Of a DNA stretch of 64,000 nt, positions 44,785 to 55,226 are shown in pieces (position 1 is the first letter of the stretch; every line of letters begins with the position of its first letter). The stretch is from positions 78,275,001 to 78,339,000 of the forward strand of contig JAUMIR010000004.1 in NCBI GenBank assembly GCA_030847615.1, read 5' to 3'. Source of the stretch: Gambelia wislizenii. Lineage: Eukaryota > Chordata > Lepidosauria > Squamata > Crotaphytidae. The notes under the pieces were generated by a model, which was not told where the DNA came from, made no database searches, and saw only the letters and a program-made list of their open reading frames with translations. Made by a program: the position numbers and the translations under genes.

Positions 44785-47700
44785 ATGGCTGCAGCAGAGG
44801 AGCTGCAATTAAAAAGAGTGGTGGATTTGAAGCCAGATACATACCAGTTGTGGTTAAAGTTTGTAGAAACAGGAATTGAAGCAAATAAGTTTATAGATGC
44901 AATATGGAAACCAGAGCCACAAAGTGAGGAAGAGAGACGAGTTTGGCATTATTAGGATGCGGGAGCTAGAGAGATTTTAATGCAAAGTTTAAGATCTGAA
45001 CAACTGATCTATGTTGTTTCTTGTAACTCAGCTAAATCTATGCTGGACAAATTAAGAGAAATATACCAAGTTGATTCACCTAAAGTGCAAAACCTGGCCA
45101 TTAGAGACATGATGAATCTATGAGTTAATTCTTAAAGAGACTGTGAGTCACATATCAGAAGATTTCTAGGAATATTAGAAAGGATGAGTGCCATGAATTT
45201 GATTGCAAATGAAGGGCAGAAAACTGCCTATTTTACTGGGACTTTGGGAAGTAGCTTTCATGCATTTCAAACTTTGGTTGATAACACAACTGGATTAACA
45301 TTGAATGAAGTATTGGCACGTTTTAGGCTTGAATGCTTAGATCACAGTCAGCCATCAGAGAGATATGTTGATAAAGAAAAAGTGAGTATGTCAAGTTACA
45401 TTGCTAACAAACAAGAAAGGAATGTGCCTCCCAGAGACAAACAAAGGGAAATTCGCTGTTTTAAGTGTAATGTTGTTGGGCATATTGCCAGGATGTGCAG
45501 AGCAAGTGGAGATTTTGGCCAGAGGGCCATGCTTACTCAAAGTGAATTTGCAGAACCAGTATCTGTCGAGAGGGGGCAGTGTGTAGAAAGGAATTCAAAC
45601 AGAGACAAAGGAAAAGTGAGAATGTTTGCTTTAAGAAAAGTTTTTCATGTTGTGGACAATAATGATAAACAAAATAAGAGTAATAATGGAAAAAGTGAAT
45701 GGGTAGTTGATTCTGGAAGTTCAAATCATAGCTCAAATTCTGCAAGCAATTTTATAGAGTTAAATAATAATAATAATGGAGAGTTGCAAATTGCTGATGG
45801 ATCTAAGATGCCCATACAGGCAGTTGGGACTTGTGAGTTGAATCTTGCAGCATATGATGGATGTGAATCACAAATACTGGAGAATGTTGACTATGTTAAA
45901 GAATTAAAAACAAATCTCCTCAGTGTCTAAGCTCTGACAAAGAAAATTTTTTCCGTACTGTTTCAAGGAGATGTGTGCACTGTATTTAATGACAGAAATG
46001 GAAAAGTATACTTAAAGGCATATAAGGATAATGATGGTCTTTTAAATTTTTTTACTCCTCCAGATAAAGAAGCCTATGTGGCGCAGACAAGCTGTACTGG
46101 TGAGAAGAGCATGGATTTATGGCACAAGCGCCTTGGACATTGTGACTGTGATGTAATAATGGAACTTCAAGAGAAAGGTTTGGCAACAGGAATAAATGTA
46201 AAAAGGCAACAGGATAGTACCAATGTACAGAGATGCATAGTGTGTGTTGAACAAAAGGCAACAAGGCCTTCATTTCCAGAGAGAACTGAGAAAAGGTCTA
46301 ACAGAGTTCTGGACCTCATTCATTCTGATATAATGGAACCAATGAGAGTGCCCTCATTTGGAGGAAATAGATACATACTAATTTTCACAGATAATTTTTC
46401 AGGATACACTGTGATGTTCCTGCTCAAACAAAAGAGTGAGATGCGTGATGCACTGCGTGCGTATAGTGCCATGGTGAGAAATATATTTGGAAGGAATCCC
46501 AAAGCTTTGAAGAGTGATTGAGGTGGTAAGTACCTAACACATGATATACAACAATTCTTGAGAGAGAATGGAATACAACATATTAAGACTGTTTCTTACA
46601 CTTCACAAATGAACTCTGTTGCTGAAAGAAAATTTCATACACTAATTGAGATGACAAGATGTCTTTTGGCCAATGCTGGACTACCAAATAGTATGTGGGG
46701 CAATGCTATTGCTACAGCTAATTACTTACAGAATCGCATACCCAGAAAAGGAGCAGAGAAAACACCTTTTGAGATTTGGCATGGGAGACCCCCATCAGTT
46801 AAACACATTAGAACATTTGGATGTATTGCATATGCATATGTTCCAAGGGAACTCAGAGGAAAACTGGATCCAGCAACTCAAGAGATGATGCTGATTGGAT
46901 ACGAAAGTGGAACAAGAAATTACAAAGTGATGAACTTAAAGACTGGTAAAGTATATAGCAGACATGTGGTATATTTTGATGAAAGCAGAAAAGCTGATTT
47001 AACAGGAACTGTGCTTGATTTTCAAGAAGAGGATAATGTTGATTTTTATGAACAAGAGGATAACATGTCTGTGATTTCAGAAGCAGAGAGCGAATATTCT
47101 GTGCAGCATTGTGTTTCAGAGAATCGAGTGGGAGCTGATCTGATTGATCTGGATGGTGGCAAAGCAGATGCTGAACAAGAAGGAAGTCACCAGGATCAGA
47201 ATCAGGAACCTCCCAGGTATAATTTTAGACCGAACAGAGATGTGCCTCCTGAGAGATTTGGCTACCTTGCAGGGGTGGTGTCGCATGAGAAGTCAACAGA
47301 AGGAGGAGATGGTGAGCAAATGCCTACAGATGAGGCAACAAAGCATATGAAATTGATTTCTATGAGACTGTTTCTAAGTTTGGCTGCGTCGAAGCAGATG
47401 GATGTCAGAAATGTTACTATGAAAAGTTAGAACTTGCATGCAATACTGGAGAAGTTGAGTTTTCAACAAGGAGAAACAGATAAAAGGCTGTTTAGCAAAG
47501 TCCAAGATGAACTGTTTACATATGTGCTAATTAATGATGGTGATGTGCTCATTGCTACTCAGAGAGATGCTGACTACAAACAGGTTGTGAAAAGTTTGAA
47601 AAGGATTGCTGAGCTGGAGGAACATGGAGATGTAACAGGATTTATGGACATTAAAATTGAAAGAGAAGAAGATGGATCTTTCCTACTGAGTGAGAAACAG

Positions 47701-48482
47701 AGAATTGCTGATTTGTTAGAACTTCTAGGATTGCAAGATGCACATCATGTTGCTATGCCAATGATAACAGAATTTCACAAGAGTAATGAGTACAGTGAAC
47801 TTTTGCCAAACAATAATATGTATAAGAGAGTTATTGAGGAACTGAAATGTTTAACCAGAGGCACCAGGCCTGATATTGCCTATGCTGTTAGGGTTCTTGA
47901 AGAGAAAGTAGATGCGCCAACACAGAAATTTTGGAATGGAGTGAAGAGAATTTTGAGATATTTAAAGGGATCCATAAATGTACAGTTAAGGTTACCAGCT
48001 AATGCTAATCCAGATCTTGTTTGTTTAGCAGATGCAGATTGGGCCAGATTCAGAAGGGACTCAATATCCATAAGTGGTTGCCTGTTTATGTATGGTGGTG
48101 GACCAATCTGCTGGGATAGCGTGAAACAGAATGTGATAGCTTATTCCTCCACAGAGGCAGAATATGTTTCTGCTGCACATGCATGTAACATGTTAAAAAT
48201 GCTTGATGATTTGTTTGTTGACTTTTGCATTTCAGGACAAAAGCCTGTGGCTGTATTTGAGGATAATCAGAGTTGTATTAAGATATCTGAGAGTGGGCAG
48301 AAAGTAACCACATGAAGACTGAATTTCATGATGTTAGAAAGCTGGTAACTGCAGGTGTGATTAAAATGAGATATTGTCCAACAGATGAGATGACAGCGGA
48401 TATCCTGATGAAACCACTGCCAAGAGATGCGTTCCAGAGACTATGTGCAAAGTTTGGACTTATATCTCACTTACTGGACTGA
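44785..48482 (+). pseudogene. Copia-2 gag-pol, one frame with stops and an RT deletion
   Basis: Ty1/copia polyprotein in a single frame from ATG at 44785, broken by stops at 44953, 45121, 45133, 45928, 46519 and 47428 and a frameshift near 48310. Gag shows a CX2CX4HX4C zinc knuckle (CFKCNVVGHIARMC, 45457-45498). The protease has VVDSGSSNH, with serine for the usual alanine. Integrase has LWHKRLGH...CIVC (zinc finger), LDLIHSD, ALKSD followed by a stop replacing the usual arginine codon, and VAERKFHTLIEM supplying the D, D and E. The RT is mostly deleted in frame: SLAASKQMDVRNV joins LHAILEKLSFQQGE, and the catalytic YVDD is replaced by NDGD. RNase H follows (ADADWARF, SSTEAEYVSA, EDNQSCIKI), ending ADILMKPLPRDAFQRL. 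Cannot be autonomous. Confidence 0.93.
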
Positions 48483-48492
48483 GAGGGGACAC

Positions 48493-49083
48493 TGGAAAAT
48501 ATAGTTTGCAGTCCAATAAGTGGCAATGGTTCTGCTATTGAAGGGTTAACTGAGAAGCCATATGAGATGAGCTGATGTAACTTCCTGAAGTTTTGCTATT
48601 GGGGAATCTGGGATGAAGGGGAGTGTCTTGAGTATTCCTCTTTGTTCCAGGAGCCATGATCCTTAACAAACCTCATGGGCCTTTGAACTGCGAGGACCCC
48701 GAAAGGGGTGTCCTGAATATAGACTTGTAACAATGTAGTTTTTAAGTATTTTGAACTAGTTTTTAGTTTGTTTTGATGAAGTTTTTGTTCCTGCCAAGAA
48801 TGAGCTCTCTAAACTGTGAGTAAAGATGCTTTTGTACTTTTTAAACTAACTTTTGACTCTTGAGTGTTTATTTTGGTAGTTAAACAACTTGGGAAAAGAC
48901 AAAGGATGTTTGGTTATTTAACAAGCTATGTATGCTAACATTCTGACGCTAGATGCTGCTGCGTTAACATTAAACTCTGCTAAAGTTGGCTGTATTCTCC
49001 ACTAACGTGTGAAGTACAGTGTGGATGTTTAAACAGGGACAACATACCCTGATATTTTAAACAGTGTATTTTTACACGTTCCA
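48493..49083 (+). mobile_element. 3' LTR of Copia-2
   Basis: 591 bases, starting TGGAAAATATAGTTTGCAGT right after a purine-rich stretch GAGAGGGGACAC and ending ACACGTTCCA. It is uninterrupted and nearly identical to the split 5' LTR, so the insertion is fairly young even though the coding region is broken. Probable explanation: it moved in trans using enzymes from related copies. Confidence 0.92.
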
Positions 49084-50227
49084 ATAACTTTTGAGTTATT
49101 AAAAAAACCTCACCAGAAAGCTATAAGCAACTGGTCTGTGTTACAAAACACTCAAGTAGTAAGGCATCACACACATTGTATAACTCTAAATATAACTAAA
49201 ACAATTAAGTTACATAGTAAAAGGGTCGAAAATATTGTTGTTAAATTATCATCATGTTACTACCATAATGTGACTTATTTACATCTTAGGTTTTGCAAAA
49301 ATGCATCACTTACAAGTAATGCATTATTAGTAACAAGTTACTTCCAAGCTCTGAGAACTCCCTCTCTCTCTCTCACTGTCTTCCCTGATTGGTAAGGAAT
49401 GGAACTGAAAAATACATGTTCTTCTCTCTGCTTTCGGCTTCTAGATTTGGAACATCTGCCCCTGCTATTTATTTTATATAAAATAAAATCAGAAGTGAAC
49501 AAGCAGGAGAAAGAGTAGACTTGTTATTTTTCTTCCTCTTTCTTTGCGTCTGCTCCTGCTCTTCCCTCTCTTAGGGTGGGGATGGTCCTTATGGTGATGG
49601 GTTGCAGCCTGGAACTGGCCTCATTGATCTCTGTGGCCCAGTAAAACACATTTCCCCCTTCCAACTTGGCCCCTGCCTTTGGCCTTCCTATTAACTTTTC
49701 TCCAGGTCTGCCCCCATACTGCTTAAGTGCTAGCTTGTCTGGAGTTTAATTTCAGCTCTGGTGCACTAAGCTGGCTATGACCTGGCACTGACACTAGTAC
49801 AAAACTAAATTACTATTTATTGGGAAAACCATCATCCAGGCTCTCTCTCCTTTACACTTCCACAAAATAAAGGGAGATGACAGGATGAGAAATGGAATTG
49901 GACTTTGAGTTTGTGGGAGAATAATAATTCCTTTAGTTTAAAGGCAGCAAATTTAGCATGACTAAGTCATGATTGGCCCTGCCTCACCAAATGGGAGGAT
50001 ACATCCAATAAGAAAGCAATGCTAATCAACTGTGTATGTAGGTACATGACTTCATGAATGGAATGGCTCATTTTTTCAGGTGTCTTGCACACTATCATGA
50101 GTACCAGATTCCACCACTAGAGAGAGACAAAAGACCACACACATTGTTCTGATATACTAACTGTGATTTCCATGTGACTGGTGATTATTGTGGTTGCAAA
50201 TATAACACTTTTGGACTACAACTGTCA
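49084..50227. other. No recognisable feature
   Basis: The sequence after the Copia-2 3' LTR does not resume Copia-1 integrase, so the missing part of Copia-1 was lost or rearranged. No gene recognised. (CT)n-rich near 49362. Confidence 0.4.
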
Positions 50228-50575
50228 CATACCTTCCAACTGTACCAATTTGGCAGGGACAATCCTGATTAATCCTCTCTTGCCCCATTTTTCAGCTCCT
50301 TTTAAAATGTTCCAGTTTTTCTCTCTTACTCCCACTTCCCCCCTTTAGTCTTAGCTTACTTCAGTTGCTGCAAACTGAGTTTGAGGGGAAAAGTAGTTTG
50401 CACTCAATTAACTCAGAAGGAGGAGAGGAGAGGAGGGTTAGAATCTTGCTTTTCACAATATGTGCAGGCAAAAGCAAATTGCAGCACTTCTCTTAGCTTG
50501 TGCATTCTTCCTCATTTAATAACTTTTACCATTTTGACTACACTCTGATATTGCTTGACCGCACATGTCCTAGTT
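50228..50575. repeat. Unnamed interspersed repeat, uninterrupted copy
   Basis: Aligns with the two halves at 19052-19164 and 19813-20025. Shared blocks are TACCTTCCAACTGTACC against CCTTCCAACTGTCC, TTTTTCAGCTCC, GCAAACTGAGTTTGAGG, AAAAGTAGTTTGCACT, GCAAAAGCAAATTGCA, and CATTCTTCCTCATT. It shows the state without the L2 insertion. Confidence 0.75.
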
Positions 50576-52529
50576 TGTGTGAAATGTTTGAGAGTTTGCT
50601 ACCAGAATCCCTTAGCCAGCATGGCTAGCTAGGGGATCCTGGAAATTGTAGTCCAGAAACATAATCTTTCCAAGTTCTTGCTAGATCTTTAATAGAAGGG
50701 GATAGAATATGCTGTTAAAACACTGGCATGACATAGCAATTTGATCTGTCTGCCAAGTGAGATAGAAAAACATAAATGAGTGGCAATATAGAGATGAAAG
50801 GTCATAGTACTTTGTGATTTAAGCTGCTGGTTCAGGGGAACTGAGATGAGCCAAGGTAGGACTGTCAGAGCCAAGGTAGGAATGTATTGATGTATGGTGA
50901 GGGAGGAGGGAAGAGTACAAGCAATGCACTGGTTTTAGTTTCAGCTGTCTTTTTAACATAACACTTACTGTACCACAGCCTCCACAGGAAAGATCTGTAG
51001 GATAGCACAGTCTGTTCATCTTCTTCTCATTCCTCCTTTTAATGTGAGAATGATCAGACAGTGTAAATACAGTGGGGATATAAAGGAACTTACCCTGGAC
51101 AGAACTTTTACAGGGGTCAAAATGAGGTGTCTAAATCATGCATAATATTGATGCTTATTTTTTTTTAAATAACTGTAACTTTTTTTTTTTTTGGTAGTCT
51201 GGAATAACTAAGCATGTTTTCAAGAGAGCAGATAAATACTCGAATCTCAGCTCACGCTAGGTCGGCATCATCCCACTCTTGAGATTTTTTTCCAGGCACA
51301 TGGTCTTATTGGGGTTCTTAGAAAGCTCCCTGCCAGCCTTTGGAAAGTTTACCCCCACCCAAGGCCTCATGCTGCTGCTTCCAGGGCTTATGCAACAAGG
51401 AGTCTCATAAGTCATAATGCTGGTGCTCTACTCTTTGCCTTTCTCCCAAGATCACAAACTGGTCCAAGTCATTCACCCATCAGTAATCTCCACCGTATCT
51501 TCCCCTTGACCCAGGCTTTTTAGTTTGCTGATATTGTGCAAGCACAGCACAGTGCACAAACACCTTGGTTTTGAACCAGTGAGCACATCTGGAAATGGCT
51601 AGAGATTGGTGGTGTCAAAGCTTTAATGCGAAAATCCTTCTCTTCCAGCAGTGCTCACCCTGGTCATGTATCACTGCTTCACAAGCAAAAAAGCCCATAG
51701 AAAACCATTTTAGGAATGATCCTGGAGGGCAACTGCAAATATTTTTGCATCTCAGGTTGTGCTTTGCAGAATTATTTACACTGTGTCATAGAAGGCAACT
51801 TTTGTTTTCCTTGAATGTGAACACCATGATATGCAGAAGTGAAATATTACAGGTGGTACTAGTGGGGTGCCACTGAAAATGGCACTCTCCAAATCCAGTT
51901 CATGCCTATAAGGAAGAACAACCCATAACCATGTTACACTATAATCCCATGGGGTTCTGCATCATTAGCTGCTGCTAATGATTGCATATGGCACAGTGGG
52001 ACACAATATGTCAAAGCAAGTAAATGTTGCTACATGTTATGTGAGAGAATGTGTTACAGGGACCTTACTTTTGACAGCATCTCCATGTCGTCTCTTCTAT
52101 AATGTCTAAGTTCCCCAAACCAATGAAAATTTCGTATTATTCTCTCTTTCCCCTCTCCCCCTGCAGTTGAAGCGAAATCATTTATAAATGTATTATTCAT
52201 CTTCCTGAAATGATTGCTACATGCAGCGACTCTAGTTCTTTAATAATGTGGTATCCGACATATTATGGATTGCATGGGCAATAAATGCTCAACAGATGAC
52301 ACTGTGAATGACAAAGAGTTCTAAAGCAAGATGTAAGCACCATCCATATACAATATGTGTGAGCTTACAGCCTCAGTTTGATACGAGGAAGCTGCCTTTA
52401 TAAATTGAGCACTTGTCCCATCACTGTGGGCTCTGTGCATGATAAAATACCTTGTGGATTTGTTAGGATATGTTTGACTTTCTGGTGCCTGTGAACTCAA
52501 TTTAGAGAGTGTTACCATTTTACTTCAAC
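50576..52529. other. No gene recognised
   Basis: A foldback relic (GTTTGCTACCAGAATCCCTT and GGATCCTGGAAATTGTAGTC) is at 50592-50657. Two copies of GAGCCAAGGTAGGA lie near 50849-50882. Poly(T) runs lie near 51160 and 51180. No coding sequence supported. Confidence 0.4.
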
Positions 52530-52789
52530 AATAAATAATGCCACCCCCACTGACAGTTGGCAGTGGGAGGTGCTTTAGTGGCCTCATGCAAAGCGAGTCA
52601 GGGATTGGAGAATGCAGGGGCGGAGTTAGCATGTTATCAAAACCATTGCCGCCCCTGATGTCCTCCTCTTTTCCTGAAATGAGTCTCCTGACATTGTTGA
52701 CACGGTTTGGAGGCAAACCTAGTGGGGGAGGAGATTTGGGAGAGATTGGCACAAGCCTTGCTGGCTTAAAGGCCAATTACCTTTCCCTT

Positions 52790-53110
52790 CCCTTGTTGGT
52801 TGGACTATCCCAGTTGCTGGGGTGTGCGTGCCTCGGTTGAGGCGCGTTGCTGCTGCCATTGGCTTCGGTAGCTGCTGCATGAGAGCGCCTCGGCCCTGCG
52901 GGACCACGGGTTTGCGGCGCGGTTTCTGCCTGCGGCTGGCGGTGGGCTCTTTTGCAGCACTAGCGCGCAGCCACAGTAGGATGGGGGCGGCTGGTGGTGG
53001 GCTCTCTGGCGGGGAGTGGGTGAGCGAGCGGCCCGTGTGCTGGTTTAGGGGCTCCTCTTTGGGGACTACAGGGACGTGGGAACCGCGAGCGCTCTTCGCA
53101 CGCTTTGTTT
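52790..53110 (+). promoter_or_regulatory. CG-rich island in the element's 5' region
   Basis: The strongest CG-dinucleotide cluster in the window, with GGTTGAGGCGCGTTGC, GCGCCTCGGCCCTGCGGG and GGTTTGCGGCGCGG. It is open in several frames only because of base composition. Its place upstream of gag suggests the retrotransposon's promoter, but a captured host CpG island is also possible. Promoter function is inference. Confidence 0.45.
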
Positions 53111-53209
53111 GGTCACAGGGACAGTGCTGCACAACTTTGCTTTGCTGCAGCTGGGTTTGCAAACTACTGGGAGGCTTTGTAATCTATTCCTTGGCATAAA
53201 GCTGCATCC

Positions 53210-53373
53210 CTACTTTGCAACACTTGTCTTTGCTCTTGCAAATCCCAACACAGCAAATCCTACTTTGTAACACTTGGCCTTGCTCTTGCAAATCCCAACA
53301 CAGCAAACCCTACTTTGCAACACTTGTTACTTTGCAACACTTGTCCTTGCTCTTACAAATCCCAGATCAGCAA
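53210..53373. repeat. 50-bp tandem repeat, about 3.7 units
   Basis: Units beginning CTACTTTGCAACACTTGTC start at 53210, 53260 and 53310. The third is cut short and restarts at about 53328. Each unit contains TTGCTCTTGCAAATCCCA. It is followed by two copies of a 22-base unit AGCAATCACTCAAAGCTTTG (about 53371-53418). Confidence 0.9.
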
Positions 53374-53486
53374 TCACTCAAAGCTTTGTTAGCAATCACT
53401 CGAAGCTTTGCTAAACCTTGCTAGTTTTGTGGTATTGGCTTGCAATAATATTTTTGGCTTGCAATTCACAGTGATTACAAAGGGCA

Positions 53487-53505
53487 CAGCGCCACCTGGT
53501 GTCAA
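53487..53505 (-). promoter_or_regulatory. CTCF-like motif 1
   Basis: CAGCGCCACCTGGTGTCAA matches the reverse of the vertebrate CTCF consensus (TAGCGCCCCCTGGTGGCCA, from memory) at 15 of 19 positions by hand count, including the GCC..CCTGGTG core. Binding is untested. Confidence 0.5.
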
Positions 53506-53571
53506 CTTTTGAGTGGTGTTTAAATTCAAATCATAACAGTGGCAAACTGTTCATCTGGAAAAGTAGGAGCA

Positions 53572-53590
53572 GGGTGCCACCTGGTGGCCA
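53572..53590 (-). promoter_or_regulatory. CTCF-like motif 2
   Basis: GGGTGCCACCTGGTGGCCA matches the same consensus at 15 of 19 positions with an intact CCTGGTGGCCA half. Same orientation as motif 1, 85 bases downstream. Confidence 0.55.
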
Positions 53591-53667
53591 TGGGGATAAT
53601 TGATCTACTCAGAGCAACTTCTCCCCAGATTTAAAATTCCCAACTGAACAGTGCAATACTGGAGTTA

Positions 53668-53686
53668 CACTGCCATCTGGTGGCCA
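53668..53686 (-). promoter_or_regulatory. CTCF-like motif 3
   Basis: CACTGCCATCTGGTGGCCA matches at 14 of 19 positions, with TCTGGTGGCCA in the core. Same orientation, 96 bases after motif 2. Confidence 0.5.
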
Positions 53687-53905
53687 TTTGGGGCTATTGC
53701 ACGGGTTGAGTTCAAATTACTGATGCATTTGGTGCAAGTATAACTGCCCTTACTAGTTACAGGAGTGCAGACCCAACGGGCTTTCGATTAAAGGTGGGAA
53801 TCAACCCTTAGTAAAACAACATCACTTATTAATAATAGTTGCCTTAACGCCATTGTGCCATTCCTTGCTAACATTGGATATTTTAGGGTCAACTGCACGA
53901 TCGAG

Positions 53906-55226
53906 ATGCCTTCAAAAAAGGGTAAGGGTGGCCCAAAAGGTAAAGGGCCAGCCTAGAAAGTCCCACCTAATCGTCCTCCACCAACGCTGCTGTCATCCGA
54001 TGATGAAGACAATACGGATGTCACCCAAGAGCTTCTGGAACATGTCCAAGCCCTGGAGCACGCAAGGGCAGAGCGTCAAGCAAAAGTGAGTACGGGTGGT
54101 GCAGGAGATTCCAAATCCTCTCTAACTAGGAATCTTATCGCACGCATACAGGCCCTGGAGAAGGATGCTTCAGCAGCATATACTGAGGAGGTTGGGCTCA
54201 GCAATGAGCACGTGAGTCAGGAGGAACCAGGGCCTGAACCAGGGCCCTCGACAATGTCCGGTGAGTTGGAACAATGTGAGTACATCCTTCTGCTTATGGA
54301 TGGCCATGGGGTCAATGGGGGACACAGTCCGAACAGCCCACTGTACCGGGCTTAGCACCTGGTTCAGCTCACGGGACAGGCACATGGGGCTTGCAGAGTG
54401 GATACTTGGGCTTTTATTTTGGGTCGCCGGGTTACGCAAACATTCCTCCTACCTTGGAGGAATGGCTTGGCCTCCCACATCAGTCCCATCGCACATGGGT
54501 GATCCGACCCCTTCTCTAGGTGAGCACCTGGCGCCTGCCACTAGGGATAAAATTTTACGGGGAGAATATGTAGATATATTCTCCCTTTTATTCAAGGTCT
54601 GAATAAGACAGAGAGAGACAATTTGGATGATAAGGAGAAGGAGAAATTGAAAAAATGTAAGGTTGATAGGACTTGGGCCAATTGGCTGGCGGGATTCTTT
54701 ATTTATGCAGGCGTCATTGCTCAGACGCAGGCTCATAGATCATATGCCTTGATCAGATATATGGACATCATATACAGGGCATATGTTGATTTTGCAGGCC
54801 CAGATTGGCTACAGTATGATGAAGCTTTCCGTTTAATGGCAGCTTCTCACCCCTCCATGATATGGGATGTTATCAACTCCCACCTATGGCTTCAGGTGAT
54901 GTCCCCAGCGCGTCCAGTTTGGGGGGGAAAGGGCGCAGAGTGGCCATTTGCTGCAAAATGCGAAAGTTACGGGGACTGCATGCCCCACGATGCCCCAACA
55001 GCAGACTCAATCTCGGTGTATGATTTGCTGGGAATTTAGTTCAAAGGGGGCTTGCTCCAGGTGCATTTGTAACTTTAAACATGAATGTACGATGTGCAGT
55101 GGGAATCATTCATTTCGAAACTGTTTTCGAGCAAAGGGGCAAGCAGGAGGTAATCGTGAGCAACAAGGAGGGAAGAAGGGCCCAGGCAACCCCCCTCCTG
55201 CGGCAAAAGGGGCCCAGCCCAATTAG
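53906..55226 (+). pseudogene. Ngaro-like ORF1 (Gag-like), frame-broken
   Basis: The probable start is ATG at 53906 (MPSKKGKGGPKGKGP, basic N-terminus), followed by an in-frame TAG at 53954. The frame resumes through ELLEHVQALEHARAERQAK (likely coiled coil) and LTRNLIARIQALEKDASAAY to a stop at 54353. It shifts frame near 54300 (LAPATRDKILRGEYVDIFSL) and again near 54600 (RTWANWLAGFFIYAGVIAQT, DWLQYDEAFRLMAASHPSMI). The last piece (54948-55226) has a Cys/His finger, CWEFSSKGACSRCICNFKHE followed by CTMCSGNHSFRNC, characteristic of this Gag-like family. At least three frame disruptions. It would package element RNA; that role is inferred from position and the Cys/His finger. Confidence 0.8.

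Noticed and set aside
45457..45498. CCHC zinc knuckle as evidence of an endogenous retrovirus
   Set aside because: Integrase precedes RT, RNase H lies last, and no envelope frame follows, which is the copia order rather than retrovirus or gypsy.
52719..53162. 147-codon minus-strand open frame and 125-codon plus-strand frame
   Set aside because: Long frames on both strands follow from high GC content; no domain or codon signal.
53210..53373. CRISPR array
   Set aside because: Units are contiguous 50-base tandem repeats without unique spacers, in vertebrate DNA.
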